A stretch of 64,000 nucleotides of DNA, taken from Mesocentrotus franciscanus. Its lineage: Eukaryota; Echinodermata; Echinoidea; Camarodonta; Strongylocentrotidae. Below the pieces are notes generated by a model. It saw only the letters and a list, made by a program, of their open reading frames with translations. It did no database searches and had not been told where the DNA came from. Location: positions 294,719 to 358,718 of the forward strand of contig CP137668.1 in the NCBI GenBank assembly GCA_037976565.1, given 5' to 3'. Positions 27,368-35,697 of the stretch are shown here, one piece after another (position 1 is the first letter of the stretch; the number at the start of each line of letters is the position of its first letter). Made by a program: the position numbers and the translations under genes.

Positions 27368-27676
27368 TAGAGATGTCGTTTGAATAGATAACCAGAGGTT
27401 CATATTTAGAGATGTCGTTTGAATAGATAACCAGAGGTTCATATTTAGAGATGTCGTTTGAATAGATAACCAGAGGTTCATATTTAGAGATGTTGTTTGA
27501 ATAGATAACCAGAGGTTCATATTTAGAGATGTCGTTTGAATAGATAACCAGAGGTTCATATTTAGAGATGTCGTTTGAATAGATAACCAGAGGTTCATAT
27601 TTAGAGATGTTGTTTGAATAGATAACCAGAGGTTCATATTTAGAGATGTCGTTTGAATAGATAACCAGAGGTTCTA
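27368..27676. repeat. 39-bp minisatellite, eight copies
   Basis: Eight units of exactly 39 bp start at 27368, 27407, 27446, 27485, 27524, 27563, 27602 and 27641. Each begins TAGAGATGTCGTTTGAATAG. Units 4 and 7 share a C-to-T change (GATGTTG), so variants recur every third unit and the array probably grew by duplicating a 117-bp trimer. The repetitive minus-strand peptide frame is fortuitous. Confidence 0.95.
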
Positions 27677-27774
27677 AAATGATACCATTCCTTGCACTTG
27701 CTGCGGGGTTCTAATGTCATATTTCGTAAAATGGGAAACTGTAATATTTTGTATGATCGGTCAAAAACAGTGAT

Positions 27775-28040
27775 GATAATAATAATAATAATAGTTCGTC
27801 CTTATATAGCGCATTTCAGGACCGCAGGCCCTCTCAATGCGCTTTACAGATATATATTATTACCCCGGTCATCGGATTCATGCTAACTCGCACACAATGT
27901 ATGCACATTCTCCACTCCCTGGGGAGCATTCCAGCCAGTCGCCATTTTACAAGCGCCACTTGCTAATCAAACCACATTAACTTTCGCATCCTACCGGGTA
28001 CCCATTTAACACCTGGGTGGAGAGTGGCAAATGATGGGCT
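27775..28040. mobile_element. Dispersed repeat starting ATAATAATA/TTATATAGCGC
   Basis: The element begins with an ATAATAATAATA run and TTATATAGCGCATTTCAGGA, and runs on through a segment about 260 bp long that includes CTCAATGCGCTTTACAG. A truncated relative lies at 23619-23700. There is no coding frame. It looks like a short non-autonomous interspersed element; I recognise the style from marine invertebrate genomes but cannot name the family. Confidence 0.55.
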
Positions 28041-28078
28041 GCGTTGGTGTCACAAGTAGTACAAGTAAGAATATCATG

Positions 28079-28224
28079 GGGGAAAAGAAGATAGAGGAGA
28101 GAATGTAAGATATGAAGAGAGAGGGAGAGGGAGGGGAAAGACGGAGAGAGAGATAGAAAGAGAGATGGGGCAGAGGTGGGAAGGAGTGAATGAGAGAGAG
28201 AGGGAGAGAGAGAGAGAGAGAGAG

Positions 28225-28266
<42 letters not shown>
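28079..28266. repeat. (GA)n-rich tract
   Basis: A purine-rich block that ends in almost pure GA dinucleotides at about 28192-28263. The Ser/Leu-rich open frames on the minus strand are artefacts. Confidence 0.9.
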
Positions 28267-30691
28267 GCGTGGAGACGGGTAGACGGTATAATTTGGTCAC
28301 CAGGTGGCAGTATATCACACACTTGATATAGCACATACAGTGTATAGGAAAACTACATTTGCCATATTGTAGATTTTTGGCTATTCTAATTAAAAATCAA
28401 TCTTAATCATATATAGGGGAATTTCTACATCTTAAGTAGCTACTAACCTAAATGTCTTAGGACACATTTTAATGTCATTATTAGAAAGAACTGAATCAGA
28501 ATCAGTTTGGTGAAGAAAAGAAAAAGAACAGACTTCAACAGAAAGTTAGCCACTAAATTAACTCTTACCAACTCATTACCAGGTATTTTCAAGAACTTCT
28601 CATACTCCATATTAGCATATATCATGATAAATCCTCATGTACACAAGAACAAGACATATGTAAAAAGAAAATGTAATGTATAGCTTTTTAATATTTGATA
28701 AAATAATTTCTGTAACATACACCATATTATTGCCATTATCCAGAAATGCTCATCACCCAAATATTACCACATGCTCATTCTGCTGGTACCATTGTATATA
28801 CATGAATAACAAATATTTGTACTGAATGTAGAGTACGCAGGATTTTTTCAAGGGGTTAAATCGCGTTGAAAATTTCGAACGACTAAGCGGGGAGGGGTAA
28901 GAGCACTTTTTTTTTACAATTACAAAAATTTGAGGGGGGGGGGTGCCTGATGGAATTGATCTACTTCATCTAACTCCATAAGTAATGGAATATGAATGGT
29001 AAGCCAGTGTACATACAACCCATACTGATCAAAATAATTCATATGCTAAGCGTTAATAAACGGTTGTGATTCAATCTTAAAGATAAACTCGAGTTCTGGT
29101 AAATATAGAAAATAAATTCTCACAGAATCCAACGAAACTTACACTGAATGTTCAGAAACAAAACAAACTTAATGAAAAAAATGTTAATGAGCTTTCAATA
29201 CATGATCTTTTATAATGTAAATGGCTTTGTAAATATGTTATTACTTTGTAAAGTGACCCTTACAGCCTGACCTACTTGTCTCTTTTTATAAACCAATAAA
29301 AAACAAAATAAAATGAAGATAGACAGAATATTCAACTTCCGTTAACAAGAATAAATCACATGTCAATCAAATTTGTGAATTCTTAATCAGTAGATGCATC
29401 CATTGGGGTGATATGTATAGCAATTAATACTGTGTTTCTAAGCACTTTAAACTGTAATTATTGCATACATGTTTGATGTTTTTGATGCCCAAACAATTCT
29501 AATCTCATTAGACTCATGGCTCCTATGGTAGTTTGTAAATACAGAATGTACTGAAATTACATATGATCTTATTAGTATCGAGTGGCAATATGAGCACATA
29601 TGATAAAGCATAGTAGCATACACAAATCTTCCAAATACATGTCGTCACTTTATTACATAAAATCTTACACATTAAAAAAACGTAACAAAGATAAAAAATA
29701 TAATTTGATAGCAGATGTATTTATATTGAGGTGAGTAAGAAAAAATAAAGAATAAGGACAATTTTTATTTGACTATTAGACAATCCTATGACAATCTACT
29801 TACAGGTAATCACATGCAATTATTTCAGTAGCTGACATCAGTTATAGAAACTTGAATACAAAATAATTTATGAAAAGAGCAGAGATCTTATATAAGTAAA
29901 TGTAGATTACTATAGGTTTCTATGTATGTTGTTTACAGCTGGTTTTCTTCATTTGTTTACATGTTGCAGATCTGAATAAGCAATTACTATAAGAAGATAA
30001 TTACATTTTGCATTTTGATCGCCACTTCAGAGTGATTTTTAAACAATATTTCATTTCATTACCAAAACTCACTGCCACAGTATCAATCACATCATTCTTC
30101 ATGATCTAAGTCATTCAGTAGGCCTATAGATAGCATTCTTTCCTTTATTGATACCGTGGATGGCAAATCCTGCCCAAGAATATGAGCTGTGAAAAATATC
30201 ATTTGAATAAGAATTGCTACATTTCTCTTCATGAAGCAAAAACATGGGAAGTATATTCCCATGGACGATATGTATTCCATGCCAAATTGACCAATGAAGC
30301 AAAGCACTATAGGGTGATTCCGTGCAATGTGTCCCATGGGACATACCTCTTTTCTACACATTTCACCCAAAAATGAAGAATCTCTTGATAAGACCATTGA
30401 ATAATGGTGCTTTTTCATATCACCACTGCTCTGTTAGCCATAGTCTCTATCATGGAGATTTTATATTCATGGCTGAGTATATAAATGTTTGTCATACATG
30501 TATGTCACATTGCATAGAATTACTGTATAGGTCAAGATTAACTCTTAAGAGTTCAGTTACAATTGTTCAAAATGCTGGTGTCACAGTCACAGTTAATCTT
30601 GAGATTAGAATACATGTCTGTCAGGTATATATGAATAGCTTCTGAGGAGCTAAGTTCCCTGCATTTATACCTTGGTAATCCTAGGGCGCCC

Positions 30692-30738
30692 TCATAGGTT
30701 GCTTTTCCAGTGGTACTTCTCATCAGATGCTGCCCTCA
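30692..30738 (-). CDS. LACTB2: LACTB2-like, last coding exon
   Basis: The acceptor TTTAACCAG precedes a 47-nt exon that ends in TGA at 30694-30692. Together with the trailing G of the previous exon it encodes [15 protein letters not shown], matching the position, length and WK-x-x-L ending of the family C-terminus. It is too short for ordinary open-frame detection. Its frame is reached only if the upstream frameshift in exon 6 is repaired or is not real. Confidence 0.75.
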
Positions 30739-31910
30739 CTGGTTAAATGGAAGCATAAGAGGTGAGATTAATTCAATGATCTGATTTTGGCATTACACAT
30801 ACACTTTTTTTAAATTTGCTGAATATATCCCATGCATTATTTTAATAATATTAATTAAAAACACCATCTTTGATGAAAGATGATCTTTCATTTATACAAT
30901 ATGAAGAAAACAATAAAATGCAATCCGATCTAATCTGAGAATTTGTAGAAGACCAACACCTAGTTGCTAAATCAAAGGCATTGATGAGACTGAAAAATAC
31001 AGTATACATTACATGATTCATTTAGCAGAGAAAGCAGTAGAGGCTAGCTGTATGCATTATCTGGAATCCTGAAAGCTGGATGTATATATTTATTTATCGA
31101 ATTATTACATTAACTTCAGCTTGAATAAGGAGTATCTACAAATACAGCATCATGCAATTATAAAGAAATAGACATACATATTGAAAACTGGAATTGGATT
31201 AAGGATTGTCATATTAACATTCATTCACTTACCAATCGTTCCTTCTTTCTCTAGTTTCTCTAGATGATGTGAGACATTTCTGGCTGCAGCAGGGTGAAGG
31301 ATTTCGGCGTTTCCTGAAGGTAACAAAGAGACAAACAGTTTTTAATGCATTGTGTACTACCTTGCCTAACATAACACCAATCTATCAGAATTGAACATTC
31401 CTGACAAATGTATGCCAGAATTATTGTTAAATTGTATAAACTAAACAAGACAGAGGAGGTTGAATGTTAAGCATGAGGGAAAATTTGGAAAAACCTCTGA
31501 GAACAGGAGATCTCCAGCCTAAAACAGTGAAGTTTGAGCCTCTGTATGCTTTTACTAATATAATCAGTCTAACCCATGAGGTTGGTAGCTTTCAAGTATG
31601 TCACCAAGACTGTAGATGAAGAAGAAGAAGAGGGCTTACTGTGTAGATAATCTTGACAAGATCCATTGCATCCATGTCTTTATCACCATGTTCCTGGAGC
31701 ACTGCACTGATCTGACTCTCTCTTAGGTTACGATGATCAATATACATCTGAAGTTTAGGCACAGCGTCATCAACTATGGGACCATGGCCGGGATAAAGCT
31801 TATCAGGTTTGAGGGAGACTAGCAATTCCAGAGATTTCATGTATGTATAGAGGTCTTCAAACACCTGCAAGAAAGAGTTGACGAGATGGAGAGGGAGAGA
31901 TAGAGAAAGT

Positions 31911-31968
<58 letters not shown>

Positions 31969-31975
31969 AAGTATA

Positions 31976-32039
<64 letters not shown>

Positions 32040-32055
32040 TAAGAGAGAGAGAGTA

Positions 32056-32095
<40 letters not shown>

Positions 32096-35000
32096 GGGAA
32101 GAAGGGGGAGGAGAGAATACAAAATCAGTGAATTAGATGATCAAATATAATACAAGATTTTGTGAAAAGATTAATGTAATATGTCATTGCAATAAATGAG
32201 TCAACCTTTTAGCCTCATAAAAGTATTGGTATTTTGTTTATTACAATTACATGTCAGCATGCAAAGATAAAGACATTATTCCAACATACTTTTCTCTTCA
32301 GATATATTCAATCTATCAATACTACATGATACAGAAAATAACAATATGTCTATCTGAGTGTGTGTGTGTGTGTGGGGGGGGCACATGATTTATAAACAAA
32401 ATAGGTAAAAAGAATAAGGTTACATTTTCACCAGGGGGAGCTCAAATCTGACCCAAAACTGATGCAAGAAAGCAAAAACTTTGCCCTTTTTTTAATGGCG
32501 TTATTAGTTTTTAAATCTCTGAAAGGCACATTTCGCTGTGGGGCACACGTATACAAAGTAGTAAAAAATCATTCCATTATTTAGTAAAGGTATGCCAGAG
32601 TGGGTTCTGCCAATTAGACTTTGAAATGTTTGTTTTACATCCTCAAAAATCTAGTTCATTTTTAATGAGAGTTTATGGATCTCTGTCAGTCACCCTTATC
32701 AAGTGTTTGGTTTATAGTAGCCTCTTGTCGATGGCCCTGGCGCTGTTGGAGTCCGTAAATTCTGGCGAGCGAAGCGAGCAAGAAACGAGGCGCTTGCGCC
32801 GAGGGCCTCTTAACAAGTGATCTGAATTATATATTCATGAGACCCGATTTCCTACTGAATTATGCATGTTTACGTGAATAATGTAACCACCGCACAGCGA
32901 TTGCCCAACAAAGCCCCGGCCAGTCTCACTCTCACTGAGGAAATCCGCACAGAGCGGTAGATATTACGTCATAGTAGCTCTCTCTGATTGGATGATTTTC
33001 ACCGAACTTCAGTTGGGTCGGAATATTCGCCAAACAAGGAAAAAAATAAGAAATTCAGATCACTTGTTAAGAGGCCCTCGGCGCAAGCGCCTCGTATCTG
33101 GCTTGCTTCGCTTGCCAGAATTTACGGACTCCAACAGCGCCAGGGCAATCGACAAGAGGCTAGGTTTATAGTAGCTTGGAGGTGTTACTTACAGCTGTAC
33201 CTTCTCCTAACACACAGTCACCAGTAAAGACTGTGTTATCTTCCTCTAGTACTAATACCATATGATCATCAGTATGACCTGGAGTATACACAACCCTACA
33301 ATCAAAGAAAATAAGATGTTTTTATTAGTTCAGGATGACAGCTTTCATAAATGGTTAATATGTGTCATATTAATCATATTGTTCTGATTGCATTAGATGA
33401 ATATATAAAATATATTCAAGAACAAAGGCAATGTAATTAGTCACATGGTGTCATGTGACTACTGGAAAAGCAGTTCTGACACACTAGTAATCTTTTTCCT
33501 CCATTTAGGATGGGTAGGAAACCATATTTATTTTGCAAAACTTATTATTCATGATAAATACAAGAAATATTAAGGGTATGCATCATGCTTTTGACATAGA
33601 TTATCTGTTCCCATTCACATAATTTTACAGTACAAGAAACACATACATAAGAACGTACGACTCATGTTGATCATTTACAAGAGTGACAATAGCCGTCACC
33701 CAACACACAGAACTACATCATATAAATGCACAGAACTGACCTCAATGTAGCACCCTCTGTTGTTACTTTCTCTCCATCTTGAAGGTAGTTGTATTTGAGT
33801 TTACCTCCATTGATCTCTTCATCTTGGTAAGGATGACGTGGCAGCTTGGACACCTTCACATTGTCTTCTGTAAAACAAACAGTATTGATCATTAAATTCC
33901 AGATTATACTGTAAAACCAGAAAGTTTGCATGAAATGTTCACAAATTTTGCAAGTGGTTCATATTCACGAAAGTTTTGTGCAATGAAATAATTTAATCAC
34001 AATTGACACAACATTGAATTCTTACAATTCATGAAAGATTCTTGGCAATAAAGTTTCTGGTCTTTACAATAGTTTCTCACAATGAAAATGACTCTCAAGA
34101 AGTGCAAATGCCCATTAATTTGGGCAATGGGCATATTATATGTAGTAAAACTGATTCAACAATTACCAGATGTTGTAGATGTTGCACTGTTGTTGTGACT
34201 TTTTCATCATTGTTCATTACCTTAACTTCCAAAGGAGAGTTTTATTCCTTAAAATGCAGTGTGCTGACACTGGCTACAAAGATAGAGCCAGGGAAGTCAT
34301 TCTAAGAACACTTTTAATAACTTATGATTATAAAATCATGTCATGTCATAGATGAATACAACATACATGTATAGAGACACTCTAAACATGCAATGTTATT
34401 ATGATTATTATTGATAAGCTTTTAACTTACCTAACTTAAGTTCTTGAAAGATATCAGCTATACCTCCTACATGATCATGATGCCAATGAGTTACAAGGAT
34501 CTCTTGTATTGATGTACCATTCTCTGCAAGAGTACTCCTTAAATTCTTGAGAAACTCAGGCTTGTTTTCCTCCCCTGTATCAATCAACACTCTCCTATAG
34601 ACACAAGCAAAATAAAAAATAAAATAAAAATGATTTATACAATAAAGGAAGTAATACTACCGGTGTCCTGGGGGGTGTTTCACAAAGATCCTAAGTTGAA
34701 CTTATCTCTAAGTTGGACTTAAAAGTTATGGAAAGCCGTTAGCATCTTTGAAAATATTTTGTAAAAATTATTTTAAAAGGCATAAAATGTTGATTCAAAT
34801 CATTCATATTTTCTATTACCAAGGAGATTTCATGTTCTTGATGTGGAATTTATGGAAAGTCTAAAATACATGATTTTTTCCTTTTGAATATATTTTATTT
34901 TAAGGCTACAAATGGCTCTCCATAATATTTAAGTCCAACTTAGAGTTAAGTTCGACTTAGGATCTTTGTGAAACACCCCCCAGTTCCGATGGAAGAACAT

Positions 35001-35697
35001 GTCGAGCATTTATTACCTGGTACAAATACTCAAAATTTGATTTTTGAAATGTACCTGTTTCCAGACCCGACCAAGTAACAATTGGTTCCTTGTAGATGCC
35101 CAGGACTGGCATTGTCTCCTAAAACTCTCCACACAAGATCAGATACTTGGGAAATGTTAGGAATGTATGCAGACATGATTAAAGCTGTAAAAGGTTGTGT
35201 GGTACAGTCCTATATTGGTTTGCTACCAAATACCAATGTAAGAATGTGATGGTACCCTCATCTTACAAACTGCCTGCCACTTTATCCCGCTTGGAGTAAA
35301 CACTTTCAATTCTCAATGATAAGCTTTCACTATTCTTGCAAAATAGAAAATGAAACAAGATTTGTTACATATCGTCTGTTGAGAGCCAGAAGGGCGTTAA
35401 TTCTGTGTAATAAGTATATGAGTCAATACCCTTTTGGTTCTCAGCAAACAATACGTTTCATACATGTATATAATAGGCAAATAGTTTTACCACCAACGTA
35501 CATGACTTAATGCACATTTTGATTTTTCTATAATTTAAAGGTAACATATCCCGTAGTAGTCAACTATACCTTTTTCCTGTTCCAACTATATAACAGTTTG
35601 TTCCAGCAAGGGTATAAGGGTTAGGGTTTAGACCCAGAACTCGCCACACACAATTAGATAACTGTGATACCTCTGGAAATGCAGCAGCCATATCCAT
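30692..35697 (-). CDS. LACTB2: LACTB2-like endoribonuclease gene, whole coding span
   Basis: A seven-exon reading that follows the animal LACTB2 family (metallo-beta-lactamase-fold single-strand endoribonuclease; the human enzyme is mitochondrial) from end to end. Starting from the first exon at 35697, the exons are 128, 164, 127, 103, 225, 81 and 47 nt. All junctions are GT-AG and in phase except at the sixth exon, which needs one extra base to keep frame. With that base the product would be about 291 residues, close to the human length of 288. As written, the frame ends about 17 codons into exon 6, giving about 266 residues. Zinc-binding landmarks are THWHHDH in exon 2, PGHTDDH in exon 4 and YPGHGP in exon 5. 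Two further homologous first exons exist (35055-35176 and, damaged, 42979-43096). Introns hold two inverted-repeat elements. Confidence 0.88.
31233..31313 (-). CDS. LACTB2: LACTB2-like exon 6, with apparent one-base deletion
   Basis: Acceptor TACCTTCAG at 31314 and donor ATTG|GTAAGT at 31233. The family-like helix ([18 protein letters not shown]) is open in one frame, but the exon enters in another: after GAAACGCC the next expected base is missing (near 31305), shifting the frame to a stop 17 codons in. With one extra base, both the entering phase 0 and the exit phase 1 match neighbouring exons. Either the assembly dropped a base or the allele loses about the last 25 residues. Confidence 0.75.
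31640..31864 (-). CDS. LACTB2: LACTB2-like exon 5
   Basis: A 75-codon phase 0-0 exon with acceptor CTTGCAG at 31865 and donor ACA|GTAAGC at 31640. It begins [15 protein letters not shown], contains the metal-site motif [12 protein letters not shown] and continues into the helical C-terminal region (HRNLRESQI, then MDLVKIIYT). The reading frame continues past the donor into the adjacent intron as an artefact. Immediately upstream, in the intron, is a 180-bp pyrimidine repeat on the transcribed strand. Confidence 0.92.
31918..32096. repeat. (GA)n microsatellite in a LACTB2-like intron
   Basis: Nearly pure GA with AAAG/TAGA interruptions. On the transcribed (minus) strand it is a (CT)n run beginning about 55 nt upstream of the exon 5 acceptor, so it forms a very long polypyrimidine tract there. 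Confidence 0.92.
32718..33162. mobile_element. 445-bp element with ~105-bp inverted ends and 9-bp target duplication
   Basis: The outer ends read TAGCCTCTTGTCGATGGCCC and, at the other side, its near complement ending in CGACAAGAGGCTA. The inverted arms run about 105 bp with few mismatches, as far as TTAACAAGTGATCTGAA. A perfect 9-bp direct repeat GGTTTATAG flanks it (32709-32717 and 33163-33171). Long arms plus a 9-bp duplication resemble Mutator-like (MULE) non-autonomous elements; hAT-type elements normally give 8 bp. It sits in the intron between LACTB2-like exons 4 and 5 and has no coding capacity. Confidence 0.88.
33193..33295 (-). CDS. LACTB2: LACTB2-like exon 4
   Basis: A 103-nt exon with acceptor GATTGTAG at 33296 and donor GCT|GTAAGT at 33193. 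It encodes [18 protein letters not shown] and then [11 protein letters not shown]. The His of PGHTDDH and the Asp of TGDC are expected zinc ligands of the metallo-beta-lactamase fold. Its phases join exon 3 (two bases carried over) and exon 5 (phase 0) without a shift. Confidence 0.92.
33741..33867 (-). CDS. LACTB2: LACTB2-like exon 3
   Basis: A 127-nt exon with acceptor TTTTACAG at 33868 and donor TTGAG|GTCAGT at 33741. It encodes the variable segment between the two metal motifs ([16 protein letters not shown], then [18 protein letters not shown]), which matches the family's KLPR, Y-x-LKDG and EGATLR landmarks. Phase is 1 in and 2 out. Confidence 0.9.
34431..34594 (-). CDS. LACTB2: LACTB2-like exon 2, catalytic HxHxDH motif
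   Basis: This exon carries the core active site. The acceptor GTCTATAG at 34595 takes two bases from whichever first exon is used, forming [28 protein letters not shown] follows. HWHHDH is the HxHxDH zinc-binding signature of metallo-beta-lactamase-fold hydrolases, and with two zinc ions this fold cleaves RNA phosphodiesters in the LACTB2 branch. Donor is TTAG|GTAAGT at 34431, phase 1. All three candidate first exons end with AG in the same phase, so any of them could join here. Confidence 0.93.
34667..34983. mobile_element. 317-bp inverted-repeat element (MITE-like)
   Basis: Starts CTGGGGGGTGTTTCACAAAG and ends with its complement GTGAAACACCCCCCAG. The arms continue inward over about 50 bp with AAGTTGGACTTA-type sequence. 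It has no coding content and lies in the intron between first exon 35055-35176 and exon 2 of the LACTB2-like gene. I could not define a clear target duplication. Confidence 0.85.
35055..35176 (-). CDS. LACTB2: LACTB2-like alternative first exon 1a
   Basis: An intact first coding exon: ATG at 35176, 40 codons plus AG, donor AACAG|GTACAT. It encodes [16 protein letters not shown] and then [11 protein letters not shown], aligning with the N-terminal strand and the GTNTYLVGTG motif of the family. It is homologous to exon 1b (35570-35697) and to the damaged copy at 42979-43096, and ends in the same phase. The NPGP segment typical of the family is replaced by NASPGH. Either 1a and 1b are used from separate promoters, or one is a non-expressed duplicate. 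Confidence 0.85.
35570..35697 (-). CDS. LACTB2: LACTB2-like alternative first exon 1b
   Basis: A second intact first exon: ATG at 35697 (another in-frame ATG at 35691), 42 codons plus AG, donor AAAAG|GTATAG. It encodes [16 protein letters not shown] and then [13 protein letters not shown]. It shares VWRVLG and GTNCY with exon 1a, so the two are closer to each other than to the copy at 43 kb. Just upstream (about 36014-36052) is a short inverted repeat, GAACTAG to CTAGTTC, around a TAGCACTTGTGCTA palindrome; any promoter role is unknown. Confidence 0.85.

Larger units (their letters stand above)
16113..30691. other. Intergenic region between the GATA-like and LACTB2-like genes
   Basis: About 14.6 kb without a supported exon. 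It holds simple repeats, a telomere-like run, a minisatellite and dispersed elements, listed separately. Poly-C/poly-G runs of about 10 or more bases recur (near 17798, 23760, 23963, 24199, 27220 and 28935). The part nearest 30691 probably includes the 3' UTR of the LACTB2-like gene, whose stop codon is at 30692-30694; I could not place a polyadenylation site with confidence. Confidence 0.5.

Noticed and set aside
27353..27637. Repetitive 94-residue frame with a 13-residue repeat on the minus strand
   Set aside because: It is the translation of the 39-bp minisatellite (39 is divisible by 3), with no start context and no conserved motif.
30322..30645. 107-codon plus-strand frame overlapping the 3' side of the LACTB2-like gene
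   Set aside because: No recognisable motif, no splice or start support, and composition like the surrounding non-coding sequence.
31865..32122. Ser/Leu-rich upstream extension of LACTB2-like exon 5
   Set aside because: The CT-dinucleotide intron sequence happens to be open. The acceptor at 31865 and the family alignment fix the exon start at 31864.
35605..35630. Telomere-like CTAAACCCTAACCCT inside first exon 1b
   Set aside because: It is short and fully accounted for as coding sequence (LNPNPYT) aligned with the family NPGP region, so it is probably coincidence.
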